In this document: one piece after another, positions 1 through 12,659 of the stretch
Position numbering within the stretch: position 1 is the first letter of the stretch
Layout of the letters: each line of letters opens with the position of its first letter
Assembly: GCA_019096065.1 (NCBI GenBank)
Contig: JAGUCH010000002.1
Span: 8,010,501 to 8,074,500, forward strand
Origin: Paracyclopina nana
Taxonomy: Eukaryota > Arthropoda > Copepoda > Cyclopoida > Cyclopettidae
Direction of reading: 5' to 3'
DNA: 64,000 bases
Translations under genes and position numbers: made by a program
Notes under the pieces: generated by a model
What the model was told of the DNA's origin: nothing
Databases searched by the model: none
The model's input: the letters and a program-made list of their open reading frames with translations, nothing else

Positions 1-3000
1 TTTTACGATGGGCGGTCCTCCAATTTATTGCTCAAGCCCTGACTTTATGTCTGTCACGGTGCATTTTCCTAAGCTTCACGAAAAAAGACCACTTCAGGTT
101 GTCCAATAATAGTAAAAAATATCGATAGATAGATAGATATTTTGGGCCTCATGGGGTTTACAACTGATTTTTTTGCTCCGATTGCACTGAATCTTGCTGC
201 AAACTCCAAGAGTAAATGGTCTTTTCCTGGCATGTTTTCGGCCTTGATTGAAGGCTGTAAACAAGAGCATTTAAGACACCAGGAGGCCACACGGTTTTGA
301 GCTCTACTACCGCAGAGCGACAGGAAGCTTTACTACAGCAGTACATGAAGGGAGGCAAAAAGAAAGAGTGTTGGTTTTAGCCGAGAGCAGCAGGCAGAAT
401 TTTTCCGATTATTTGCCTCCTCTCCTTCTCAGAGGCAACGGAAACAAAAGCTAAAAGCGTGCCATGAATAAGCCCATTAACTATGGTGCACAAATGGTTG
501 AATGCCCATTAAAAGAAACATAATACTTCATGCACTCAAACAACAACAAACTATAAAATGGCTCTGCATTTTTGGAATTTCAAAATTGTAGTAAATTGCC
601 AATTCTCTAGCTGCCGTGTCATGATCAGAATGAAATGCTGAATTACTTTATGCATTAATGGAAAGGGCAGACATTTATGAACCTCTGAATGGAAATGGAA
701 GCTTTAATCGGATCGTCGCCGTTGCGTTGTTGGTTATGGCTCTCGCCATAAACAAGCCTGTCACGAGGGGGCAATAAAATGGAAAGAGTGCCAAGTACAA
801 TCATATTCACCTGGGGTAACAGTGATTAAAATGCCCTGCTGCCAATTTGGTATTCCCAAGAAGCTTCCAGTCATAAAGGTTAATTACACGCAGAGCGAAC
901 GAGGCCGGGCTATAAGGAGGTAATTCGGCACAAGTGGACTGACTCTAAGCAAGGAAGGAGTTATATTTTTATATGCCTTAACATGTCCCTAGAGATTTGG
1001 CACGAGTACTGAGGCTACGTGAGCCCCATTGATACCAATTTGTGGAAAATTGAGTTTGGTTTTGGTACGTCTGGTGGTGGAAGTGGCAAAAATTCCGCGA
1101 ACTGATGCAAAATGGCTGCTGCATGCAACAATCGAAATCTGGTGGTCCCAAAAAAGAAGGGGATCCTATAGGTCTTCTGGAGGCTAATTTACAATTCAAA
1201 TCAGCAGCAAAAGCCAAGCTAAGACTTATGGAGAGTCACACAGCACCGTCCTAATGAAATATTCAAAGTTTCCTATTCAGTGTACCTAGCAAGGGGCCAT
1301 ACTGGTTGGTGCTTTTTTTAACTGCCACCCCTACTACCTTCTCGAATCCAGAATTTTCATCGAAATTTAGTCTCTGACAGTAGGTTATCCACCAGCAGCA
1401 TCATATCATCTTCCCATCAAAAAGGTTATGCAAATGAGGTAATTATCTCGTTTTTATTCTCCCGTGTGGCAGGGGGACCCCCATATTTAATATGATAAAA
1501 TACACCATAGCCACCAATTTAGCCCCAAAAAACTAACTAAAAGGTAATGGCTAGGTTGGTAAAAGTAACCCAGGGGAGGGACAAAAGCTCAAATTCCTGA
1601 TGACGACACAGTAAAGAGAGACATTTCCATTAGAGATAGAATTTGCACTCACCTGACTTGTTTGTCTTGTCCACCCTAGCTTCAAAATGGCACCAACTTT
1701 ATAATGGGTTGCAGCTCAAGCTCGGGAGCAACCGCGCACTCATTCTTATAGCCAAAATGAACTTTGGTTGCGCGTTACCTTTTAGGGGCCACACAGGGAT
1801 GCAGCAAGTCTTTTGGTAGTAGCAGTATTTGCAAAGGCCAACTCATTTGTATGCACTTGGTGGCTGACATAAGATTGAGTTTGGCTTCTTCAGTCCCCAA
1901 CAAAAGGCATTTTCGCTAGGGTAAACAATGGCACAGCGTAGGAGCTAGCAGTTGTAGAAACGCGTCGGACAAATCTTGAAAGAGAATAAAACCGTCAATA
2001 GCAATCTTCACGGATCTTCGTTCTCACGGCCAATTCCGCTTGACCCTAGCTACAATTCAGTAACCAAACTGGGAAATTATTGTCTTGCATGGATCAATTG
2101 GTCAAAGACGCCGAGTAGCAGTTTTATATGCTAGCCTTTGTAAATTCCTCCTGACCGGTTTGGTCTTTTCTCCCTTTCTTTTACAAATCTTGATCTTGGG
2201 TGTCGATCAGAAGTGTCACTTTCAACTCCATAATTCAGTGGTGTAGCCACTAGAAGAAGGAACAGAAGCATGGGTGTCAGCCTGATCATAGATCTCTCCA
2301 AGCCAATTAATGGGCCTGACCAACCAACGAAAAAAACGCGTGGGCCAAGGTGGTGTTACAACAGCGATCATGACAAAAAATGGAGGGTTTTCTTTGCACA
2401 CCTTAAAATTCTATTCCAGGCATCAATCATGAGCCTGTGCACTTATCTTACTTAGCTTGCTAAGCATCTAGGATTGATGGCAGCAAAAAGAGGCACCAGC
2501 CAAAAATTTAGCAAAGCAGGCTCGGTGTGCTGTACCTTGGGTATAAAAGTGTTTCAGCAGCGCTATAAACCTTTCTTGAGAAAAACTTGAGCTTTTTTAG
2601 CCGGTGGTAATTCTGCATTATATGGCTCATTGAAGCTTGAAGAATGGTCAGCAAGAGCAATATAATAGAGGCTGACCGGATTGGCAACTCCAATTACGGG
2701 AAAAGAAACTCGGTTTAAGTCTAGACGTCTGACACAGAATATACCTGTTTTTATATCGACAGGGTCTCTTTGTTGTTGGTGGACAATTGACAATATCTCC
2801 ATCCGCTAGGCCTCAAAATCATAAGCTCCTTATACGGTCTTCTTCGAGTTTGAGCATTTTACAAGACAGCCTGGTGGGTGGTGGTGCAGAAGATAATGGG
2901 GAAATTAGGCAAGCCCTGAACTCAATCCTCGTATTCCTCCAATCAATCAAGAGGTGGAGCCGGTCTCATAAAACTCAGATCAAGCTCAGGAGGTCCACTT

Positions 3001-6000
3001 TATACTTACGGCACTTTTTACAATGTACTAGTTGGCGGATTATTTTACAACGTCCATAGATCGTTGTCTTTCAAGAGGCCTCCTACGAAGATGAGATGAC
3101 CTTAGCTTGTATAGAATATTATGCTACGTACGTGCAGAGTTCGTTATTGAAACTTGAAGTTTTTCCCCTCAATGATGCATTTGTTGCAGCTTGGCAGCAA
3201 TAATAGGTGATCCATCATACAGCGAGCATCATCTTCGTCTATGATGTAGGTTTTTCAACAGCAGCGATCTTCCTTCCAGAGCACAGCATAACTGTAACGA
3301 AAGCAAAAAATCAGCCTCTTGCTTGCAATTCGAGACCAGTAAACTTTATCAAAGAGCGCTTTGCTTCGAAGTTCTTTTCTGCAAGCATAATTATAGAAGC
3401 GTTACCCCAACCGAAATAACGCGCATAAAAAAGGAGATGAGTGCTTTGTTGCCTAAACATCATTTCCAAAAGTTAATTGGCGATTAGTTCAGCCCTCTCC
3501 ACAAAAGGAAATTGTAAGATCTTTCTTTTGGTTGCTTTGCTCGTTATAGATTTTGAGAGAAGAAATGATGATAAAAAGTGAAGAACAATAGAGAAGAAGA
3601 GGAGGAGATGCCTGCCCTCGATTGTTGTTGACCTCGAAAGCCAGTGCGCGGCTGCTAGTCCAGCAGTAATAAATCATGCCCAGTTTGAATGTTGAGCACA
3701 CCCTGTCATCAAGTTTTGTAGGGAAAAAAACCTCGAGGGGCTCAAGTCCTGAGCGTAGCTGTAGCACAAATAAAGTGCTGGTACATAATTCACTCCGGAA
3801 TGAGAGCCATGTTGAAGTTTCCATCCTCCCGAAGCCCCTAGGGCAAAGTGTAGTGGTCTTGATGATTACGTATGCAAACCCCTTGGCTTAGTTAGTTCCA
3901 TTGTCTGCCTTGCATACTTGTAAAATTGCTCAATTTTCAGCAGCTAGCCGATACGCATTTGTGACATTCCATCAGTTTTGTTCGAGGTCGTGGGAAGGCC
4001 GTTCAGCTTCAGCAAGAACATCGGAGATGTCATCTGAGAGGCTCATTTACAAGCTCAGCAACGGTGGTAAGTAATGATGCCGAAAGTCAGGGTAACGAAT
4101 GACTGCATTTCAAAGTGGAGACGACCACCAATTAGTCATTTCAGCCGGTAGCCAGCCGATTCAAGTTATTTATGATCTCTTCATACAGCGAAAGAAACTA
4201 TGGCCGGAATTTGCAAATGGGTTTACGATCAGATCATTAAGTGGGATCTCGATCATCGACGGTACCTATATAACTACCCTTAATGTTTTCGAGCCAAATT
4301 CGCTAATGAACCGGCTCATTTGATTTTTTTCTCTCTCGCCGTTCCTTTGTTTGGCTTCTCGTGCTTTTACACTGAACAGGTGTACGCGCACGAACGGGCT
4401 TAAAAGTGAGAGCACCTTCATTTGCTCTCATTGCCGAAGACGGTATGCTAATTTTCACGCTGAGGCTGCAGCTCAACTACGGCAAATGGAAGTTTCATGG
4501 CGCATTTTTACTGTTCCTCAACCTAGGCGTGTCTGTGATTTGTCCAATTGCCAAGAGGTTTGTCACGACGAGCAGCACAAAAAATTCAAAATATTGGCAG
4601 GACTATGCAGTTAGCCCTGAGGAGCTTGTTCATGTGTAATTAGAGTTTGCTGCTGCTGTTGTATTTCAGGCTCATCCACAATGATATGCATTTGACAAGC
4701 TCCTTATAACGCATCCATCATGATCTTCCCCCAAAATTGTAGATGCCCAAACCGGCCATTACCATCAGCAACGACAAACTGTTGTGTCGCTCCGATTCTT
4801 TTTTGGTGAGCTCCCATTTAGTTGTCACTCACGCATTTTGAGCCTAATCTTGTAAACTACGGCTGCTCCCAATGAGTCCCTTCGGGGGTGAAACGTCGGG
4901 AGGGAAAATGTCACTGAGCAGATTTCAATTTACCTACTCGGGAAGCTGTGGGGGGCTCGAAAAACTTTGGTCGGGTATCACGCAGAGCTAAACTGCAACT
5001 CCACCCACCACCCAAAAAGCAACGCGTTGGAATATTCAGGCTCTGACTTGTTGGTTCGGTTCAATTTCGGTTTCTGGGAAGAATAATTGCGAGTGCATTC
5101 CACCTCGGAGAGCTTTAAAAAACGGGCAGACCAATTTACGAGGCATCGCGAGTAGTCTTTCAATTTACAGACGCCATGGCCTGCTTGCCGCATGCAGGGG
5201 TAAATTCGGCATGAAGGATATTCTCTGGTGCATGAAATGATGCTTTCAGGCAATCCATTCCATTGGCATCTGACCAGCAGCAGTTGGAGGAGCGCGCAGT
5301 CTTTGCACTGCACAATGAATGCTGGCTACTTCTTGGCAAAACATAAGGAAGGGAGGACCACACGCGCGAGCGGCTAACTTACCCGGCTTCTGTCCCAGAA
5401 AGCTTTTAACGTCAACTTCTTAATCAGCTCAGTGAGGCAGACAAAGTTTTTCTTCCACCGATGATTGAAATGGCCGCTCTAAGCGTGATCGGAATGTATG
5501 GATTGAAATGTTGATATTTCTCAACTTTTCTGCCGGTTTGTTGACAGCCCATGCCCAACCCGATGGATTTTGGATCCAAAAACTTGCTTAATCCCTTCTT
5601 TATTCTCGTTCCGCGACGAATCGATCAGCTCGTCAAAATGCTGACAAAGTTGTTTTCGGACGTCAAAAGTCAGCGAGCGATTAGAGATTCAGTGCGGAAT
5701 CCTGCGAGATTTTGGTATGCTTTGTTTATTTCCTCGAAAAAAGTTTGATTTTTGGGTCAATCTCTAAATTTTTCCAAGAATTAAAAATAAACATTTTTCG
5801 CTTAAGTCCGCTCGATTGTTAATATTAATATCATAATATTTTCATGTTAACTAAGGCACTAAGTGGTCCAATATATCGCAAAAATCAAAGGGCTCTATGT
5901 CTCAGTATAAAAGAACTATGCCTAAATTTTGTTAACTCAATTCATTAGCAAAAAAAACCAAAAAAAAACGTAAGTAAATCATCAAAACAAGCCACCTTCT

Positions 6001-6487
6001 ACTGAGTCACCAAACAAGTCTACGCTCACTCGCTCAGTGACTCAAGTCTTTCTTTTCCTGAAGACTTGAAGACTAGAACAGCAGGCAAGCGAAAAATCAA
6101 CGATGCGATGGAGGAAAAAGAAGCGCAAAAAGTTTGTGAAATCGTGATGGCTCATTCACGTTACGAACATTGATGACTAAAAAGGAAAAGCAAAGGTAAG
6201 CCATAGTTGGCTATAGTCCTGAGTTGGGTAATTTTTTGTCTCAGCCATTTTATTGATTCGAAGGAAAGTATTTTGAGCTTCCCCATCCCCTCAGTGCTCG
6301 CTCGGAATTTGACCACATCTGTAGTTTTGTGGGCATGGGCAAAAAACGAGCGATGAGCATTATCTCAAGTGTGAAAGAGTTGAAAGAATGGGGAATTGGA
6401 TCCAAGGCCAATTACTTCGAATTTCCCCGCGCATGAAAATGATTTCACCGTATCATTTCAGTCTAGATCTTGGGGCGTGTAATGGCG
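1..6487. other. intergenic DNA, no gene recognised
   Basis: No reading frame here resembles a known protein or has a convincing exon structure; open frames are short and of random composition. A short GATA-type tetranucleotide run lies at 121-140. The stretch around 5750-6000 is AT-rich. The right edge at 6487/6488 is where the retrotransposon leader begins abruptly, with no LTR and no similarity to the sequence before the second leader copy, so it is a truncation point. Confidence 0.6.
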
Positions 6488-6892
6488 GTGAAAATTTGGC
6501 GGGTAATGGCGCCGTGACGAGTGCCGCGCGGCCAAATTCCCCACCGGCTCAAAACTGTCAACGGACTGTGTAAAGTGAGTCAGCTAAACTAAAAACTAAA
6601 ACTTTCCTTGTTTCACGTGTGAAAATTGACCAATTCGGCTGCCAATTTAATTCGCCGCGCGGCCAAATTCCCCACCGGCTCAAAAGTGGGACTCTACCCG
6701 ACCGGCTGAAAAATCCGAATATTGTGCCAAATCCGAAGAATTCGGCATCCACTCTCTGCAACTCCCTGCAAGAGTGCCCGACCAGCCAATTTTGTCAATT
6801 TTTTGAAAATCCGGAAATTTGGTGCCCACCACTTTCCTGGAATTTTCCATTGTCATTAAGTGACAAATGAGCCAGAGGAGCCCTCCAATGAC
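6488..6892 (+). repeat. retroelement leader, copy A (5'-truncated)
   Basis: This is the untranslated leader before gag copy A, repeated at an offset of 2334 bp as 8822-9226 with almost no differences. Inside it a 32-bp unit occurs twice (6523-6554 and 6654-6685), each beginning with the 10-bp palindrome GCCGCGCGGC. Copy A lacks the LTR, the primer-binding site and the first roughly 115 bp of leader that copy B has at 8709-8821. Confidence 0.8.
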
Positions 6893-8671
6893 ATGTCTGA
6901 AGACAACAACAAGGACAAAAGTGTTAATGATCAAGATGATCATGACATCCCAATAGTCATTGTACATCGGGACCCTGAGCAGGAAGAAACTCCCGGGGCT
7001 TCGTTACGAAGAAGTTTAAGGATTCAAGGCTTGCCTCCAAGCGTTGAAAGAGAAGTTTATCCTCAAATATTTCCCCAAGCTTGTAAATTGCTTTTCAATC
7101 TCAGTAACACTCCTAAGCTCTCAGGTGGAGAGATCACCAGACGGCAGCTTGCTTTTCTTGAAGACTGGGACCTCACCGATTCTCCTATTCAGTGGAGCAA
7201 CCGAAGCACGCCTCAAGCTTCAAAACCTGAGCGAGCCAAGTCAGAGGACAACTCTTCCCCAAAAGAACCAGGTCCCCATCAAGCTGGGCCGAGCGGCAAT
7301 CACCTCAACTTGGACGGGAATACAACTTCTCCAAGCCCAACCATATCTGGAGGCCAAACTGAAAGTCCTAACATCACAATCATGGGAGGTGATGATACCA
7401 CTCCGGACAACCCTGGCCAGGGAGCCCCAGGCAAACCTGCAGCTAAAACTGCAAAACCTCTCTCCAAGGCAGAAAAAGCAAAAGCCTTCAAAGAAGCAAC
7501 CCATGCAGTTGAGCAATTCAAGTCAACTGTAAAAGAAGTCAACACATTTTGCAGGACCATAAGGGGAACCGCAAGAAATTGGGACAATAGAGTGGAGGTC
7601 CCAGAGACAAGATACATCACGGAAACCCTTGGCAAGTTGACGAGGGCAAAGGAAGCTATGCAACAATGCTTCGAAACGATGAGTAAGCACCAGACCGCCA
7701 AAATCGACATTACTAAGGTGCTCACCAATTTTGACCATGAGACAAAGGCTGTTGACAATCTGATAGTCCGTCTCAACAAGTGGCTCAAGTCATGTCAAGA
7801 TGCTGAGACCACAGGAAAAAGAGTGTTGCCCACACCAGACCCAGACAGGTCTGGAAATGATAACATCATTGAAGAGGCTACCTCAGATCAGGTCTTCATG
7901 TCCGACTTTGCCAGGGACCTGGAGGCGACCATGAATTTGGCAAAGCAAAAAGAGTCTGTTTCGGCGACCGCCACAACAGAGAAGAAAGACAGGAGGAAGA
8001 AAAAGAAGAAAAAGTCGTCATCTAGCGATTCAGATTCGGATCGAGATCGTCGTCGAGACCGGAAAAAGAAAAAAGACAAAAAGAAGGGATCAGACGATGA
8101 AGAATTTTGGAATTCTGACTTTTCCGAAGATGAAACGGACAAGAAGTCCAAAAGGCGCTCGCCACCATCTGAGTTTTCTTTGGGATCATTTGGCTCCCAT
8201 CGCTCGTCCAAGTCCAGTAAGTCGAAGCCCAAGCACCGTGCGGTCAAGCTGGAGAACATCAAGATGCCAAGGTTCGCCAAGGAGGGAGACTACTTCATGT
8301 TCCGCGACAAATTCAAATTGTTCGTACACAAGGACAAGCAATTGAGCTACCCGGAGAAATACATCCGATTATGCGACGCTTGCGAGGGCGGTCCGGGGGA
8401 GACCTTCGTTGCCAACCAGGATCGAAACAAGAAAGGGTATTATAGAGCTCTCAAAAAATTGGACAAAGAGTTCTACAACAAGGATCGACTGCTGGACCAC
8501 GCAACCTTGACGCTCCAAAACCTTCCCCCTATCGACATCAAGAAAAAAGACACAGTTGTGACAGTGCGAACGCATTTGAATACATTCATGGCTCATTTGC
8601 GATGTTGCACCAAGGGCAAGATGTCGAAAGGCGAACGCCAACCTTACGCAACCATGGCTCTTCAGACCTAA
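6893..8671 (+). pseudogene. BEL/Pao gag copy A, 3'-truncated into LTR sequence
   Basis: The frame is open from the ATG at 6893 (an in-frame GTG lies at 6860). The N-terminal half is acidic and Pro/Ser/Thr-rich, followed by a Lys/Ser/Asp/Arg low-complexity tract near residues 362-440 and a DUF1759-like gag core. Coding homology with copy B stops at 8664, and the last two codons (Gln-Thr) and stop come from LTR sequence, so the knuckle region and all of pol are missing. Relative to copy B it also lacks a 226-codon module: homology breaks at about 7979 and resumes at 7985 (10997 in copy B), preserving frame. Where copy B has a stop (11435) this copy has CGA at 8423. Confidence 0.8.
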
Positions 8672-8703
8672 AGACAAGGTAGTATTCATTCAGGTCATCA
8701 CCA
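8665..8703 (+). repeat. LTR 3' end fragment (39 bp)
   Basis: These bases match the last 39 bp of the LTR ending at 13761, and both are followed by AATAC. The second LTR, ending at 16908, differs by a few bases. The match ends in CA as expected for an LTR terminus. It is fused directly to truncated gag copy A upstream; the rest of this LTR is absent. Confidence 0.8.
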
Positions 8704-8708
8704 AATAC

Positions 8709-8726
8709 TGGCGCCCAACGTGGGGC
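8709..8726 (+). other. primer-binding site, tRNA-Lys type
   Basis: The 18 bases TGGCGCCCAACGTGGGGC begin 5 bp (AATAC) after the LTR terminus. This is the primer-binding site known from retroviruses primed by tRNA-Lys1,2. Its position right after the LTR end confirms the LTR boundary and the direction of the element. Only one such site is present: copy A has none, and after the LTR at 13761 the site is deleted. Confidence 0.85.
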
Positions 8727-8821
8727 CGGTACCTGCGCACCCTGAAAAGAGTGCCCAACCGGCCATTTTTGAGTGGAAAAACAGGACTAAGTAAAAACTA
8801 ACACTTTCTTTACCGTGATTC

Positions 8822-9226
8822 GTGAAAATTTGGCGGGTAATGGCGCCGTGACGAGTGCCGCGCGGCCAAATTCCCCACCGGCTCAAAACTGTCAACGGAC
8901 TGTGTAAAGTGAGTCAGCTAAACTAAAAACTAAAACTTTCCTTGTTTCACGTGTGAAAATTGACCAATTCGGCTGCCAATTTAATTCGCCGCGCGGCCAA
9001 ATTCCCCACCGGCTCAAAAGTGGGACTCTACCCGACCGGCTGAAAAATCCGAATATTGTGCCAAATCCGAAGAATTCGGCATCCACTCTCTGCAACTCCC
9101 TGCAAGAGTGCCCGACCAGCCAATTTTGTCAATTTTTTGAAAATCCGGAAATTTGGTGCCCACCACTTTCCTGGAATTTTCCATTGTCATTAAGTGACAA
9201 ATGAGCCAGAGGAGCCCTCCAATGAC
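8822..9226 (+). repeat. retroelement leader, copy B
   Basis: Second copy of the leader at 6488-6892, offset 2334 bp. The palindrome-bearing 32-bp units recur at 8857-8888 and 8988-9019. Upstream (8727-8821) is leader sequence unique to this copy, which contains a variant of the gag-proximal phrase seen near 6775. Confidence 0.8.
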
Positions 9227-12200
9227 ATGTCTGAAGACAACAACAAGGACAAAAGTGTTAATGATCAAGATGATCATGACATCCCAATAGTCATTGTACA
9301 TCGGGACCCTGAGCAGGAAGAAACTCCCGGGGCTTCGTTACGAAGAAGTTTAAGGATTCAAGGCTTGCCTCCGAGCGTTGAAAGAGAAGTTTATCCTCAA
9401 ATATTTCCCCAAGCTTGTAAATTGCTTTTCAATCTCAGTAACACTCCTAAGCTCTCAGGTGGAGAGATCACCAGACGGCAGCTTGCTTTTCTTGAAGACT
9501 GGGACCTCACCGATTCTCCTATTCAGTGGAGCAACCGAAGCACGCCTCAAGCTTCAAAACCTGAGCGAGCCAAGTCAGAGGACAACTCTTCCCCAAAAGA
9601 ACCAGGTCCCCATCAAGCTGGGCCGAGCGGCAATCACCTCAACTTGGACGGGAATACAACTTCTCCAAGCCCAACCATATCTGGAGGCCAAACTGAAAGT
9701 CCTAACATCACAATCATGGGAGGTGATGATACCACTCCGGACAACCCTGGCCAGGGAGCCCCAGGCAAACCTGCAGCTAAAACTGCAAAACCTCTCTCCA
9801 AGGCAGAAAAAGCAAAAGCCTTCAAAGAAGCAACCCATGCAGTTGAGCAATTCAAGTCAACTGTAAAAGAAGTCAACACATTTTGTAGGACCATAAGGGG
9901 AACCGCAAGAAATTGGGACAATAGAGTGGAGGTCCCAGAGACAAGATACATCACGGAAACCCTTGGCAAGTTGACGAGGGCAAAGGAAGCTATGCAACAA
10001 TGCTTCGAAACGATGAGTAAGCACCAGACCGCCAAAATCGACATTACTAAGGTGCTCACCAATTTTGACCATGAGACAAAGGCTGTTGACAATCTGATAG
10101 TCCGTCTCAACAAGTGGCTCAAGTCATGTCAAGATGCTGAGACCACAGGAAAAAGAGTGTTGCCCACACCAGACCCAGACAGGTCTGGAAATGATAACAT
10201 CATTGAAGAGGCTACCTCAGATCAGGTCTTCATGTCCGACTTTGCCAGGGACCTGGAGGCGACCATGAATTTGGCAAAGCAAAAAGAGTCTGTTTCGGCG
10301 ACCGCCACAACAGTGCCAGCGACTTCGGAGAAAAACAAAAGAAAAAGCAAATCCACGACACCCTCCCAAGACAAGAGCAAGTCCACAACGCCTTCCATCA
10401 TCTCTCTTACTGAGCCAACCAAAAATACACAAAAACTGCCCAACATCAATCGATTGCCAGAAGAGGTAGATATAGGGTGGACCAAAGAAGCTCTACGTGA
10501 AAAGGCTGCACAGCTTGAAGTAGCACTTCGCAAACCTGCATCTTCGGATGAGATCATTCATGCGGTGACAGCCTTGGAGGCAAAAATAGCTATTTATAGC
10601 CAACAGTGGTCTGAACTTCTGGAGATCAGTCCCACAATTGCTGCGCAGCATGACCGCCATGACCTGAATTATCAGAAAATCATTCAAGTCGCGAAAAAGG
10701 CCGCTAGTGTGATAGCATCTCAGGAGCATGTACTTCGAACGCACATTGAAAAGCTGGCCAGCGGGATTGTTTTCAAAAGGAGCAAGTCTAAGAGCTACTC
10801 ACCCCCATTAAATGAGCTTTACCAGTGCACTGTTGATGGGCTCAAGCTAAAATATGATGCCAAGACAGACTCGTACAAAAAGGTTGGCACCACTCCGGGG
10901 AGCCAAGGGGGAGGGGAGCCCGATGGTGATCCCTCAGATTCGTCTGATTCAAGCTCGGATTCAAGCTCATCTTCGTCCTCGTCAGATTGGGCACGCAAAG
11001 ACAGGAGGAAGAAAAAGAAGAAAAAGTCGTCATCTAGCGATTCAGATTCGGATCGAGATCGTCGTCGAGACCGGAAAAAGAAAAAAGACAAAAAGAAGGG
11101 ATCAGACGATGAAGAATTTTGGAATTCTGACTCTTCCGAAGATGAAACGGACAAGAAGTCCAAAAGGCGCTCGCCACCATCTGAGTTTTCTTTGGGATCA
11201 TTTGGCTCCCATCGCTCGTCCAAGTCCAGTAAGTCGAAGCCCAAGCACCGTGCGGTCAAGCTGGAGAACATCAAGATGCCAAGGTTCGCCAAGGAGGGAG
11301 ACTACTTCATGTTCCGCGACAAATTCAAATTGTTCGTACACAAGGACAAGCAATTGAGCTACCCGGAGAAATACATCCGATTATGCGACGCTTGCGAGGG
11401 CGGTCCGGGGGAGACCTTCGTTGCCAACCAGGATTGAAACAAGAAAGGGTATTATAGAGCTCTCAAAAAATTGGACAAAGAGTTCTACAACAAGGATCGA
11501 CTGCTGGACCACGCAACCTTGACGCTCCAAAACCTTCCCCCTATCGACATCAAGAAAAAAGACACAGTTGTGACAGTGCGAACGCATTTGAATACATTCA
11601 TGGCTCATTTGCGATGTTGCACCAAGGGCAAGATGTCGAAAGGCGAACGCCAAGCTTACGCAACCATGGCTCTTCAGAACATCTCCTTCACCGAAAACAC
11701 CAAGGAGCATGTCATTACGTATCTGACTGGACTAGGCCATCACCGCTTCACCATCAAGCTGTTTGACAGTTGGGCCTCGAGCTTGATGAAGCATCACCTG
11801 GATGCTTTGAAGCCACCTCAGGCAAGCGCCCCAGCGGTTCCAGCCAAACCATCCCCTGCAGTGTACCCCATGAAGAAATATGAAGACTACAAGCCATTGT
11901 TCTTGAGAGGTAACATGATGAATCGCAATAGATTAGCTTGGTCCACATCAGCAGGTGAAGAGGCTGATCATGATCCAACCTTTGTTGCATCTGGTAATGA
12001 GGGGGCGAGCGCCAAAGTCCTATTCAGTGTGGTTGCTTTGGATGAACAATTGACTTTTCTCTTGTGTCCCCTGTGCAATGGGGAACATAGGATCCCAGAA
12101 TGCAAGCTTTTTGCGGAAGCTACCAATTGTGAGAAGTACTATTTAGTCAAAAATAGCCAAGCTTGCTTTCGCTGCATGAGGGGGCAGCATCGCAGAAATC

Positions 12201-12382
12201 AGTGCACACGAACATGGATCTGCTCCAAGTGTGGGTCTTCTCATCACAACTCTTGGCTACATAAAGCATTCCAAGAAATGGCATACTACCATGATGGAAG
12301 ACAAGGAGAGCCAACTGCTAGTGGAGAAGAACAGTCTTCTTCTGTGGTCAATTCTGATCTGTCATCTCCAGAAAATAAGTGA
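9227..12382 (+). pseudogene. BEL/Pao gag copy B with in-frame stop
   Basis: Gag-type frame from the ATG at 9227 to the stop at 12380-12382, interrupted by TGA at 11435-11437 (codon 737). Copy A has CGA at that site, a change typical of CpG decay. Downstream of the stop the same frame stays open and continues the DUF1759-like core. It then shows three zinc-knuckle-like motifs: CPLCNGEHRIPEC near codon 947, CFRCMRGQHRRNQC near codon 980, and a C-x2-C...H-H set after it. A Ser/Asp-rich tract and the Lys/Arg/Ser tract precede the core. The frame ends before any protease. Apart from the stop and the 226-codon module, only a handful of substitutions from copy A were noticed. Confidence 0.85.
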
Positions 12383-12659
12383 GTTATTGCTATGATCAGG
12401 GCCAAATGCTTGTGGTATGCTGTGCAGCAAAACAGACAATTGTCAGGGTAGAGTAATGCAATAATGAGGTATGAAGATGAACTGGGATCTCTTGCCTGGC
12501 TATCACTGTACCTCGCTGTGTTTATGGGTTTGCTGAGGATTGGAAAAATGTTCCTGCTGATGTATTTGCTCAAGCTGGCAATCAAGTAGCTTTGGCTCCT
12601 TGAAGATGTCCAATTGATAGCTTAACTCCATCTGAGCAGAAGTGGCTCCAGCCTCAACT
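12383..12659 (+). other. degenerate stretch before LTR, possible 3' pol remnant
   Basis: No intact frame. Near 12634-12657 a short translated stretch (SEQKWLQPQLN) resembles the end of the pol frame at 15750-15782 (SQRKTPQPQLN), and the following bases resemble those just after the pol stop. This suggests decayed 3' pol sequence of an element whose protease to integrase portion was lost. Confidence 0.4.

Noticed and set aside
7300..7788. Antisense frame of 162 codons opposite gag (also at 9634-10122)
   Set aside because: It is the reverse-strand shadow of the gag coding sequence and is duplicated only because gag is duplicated.
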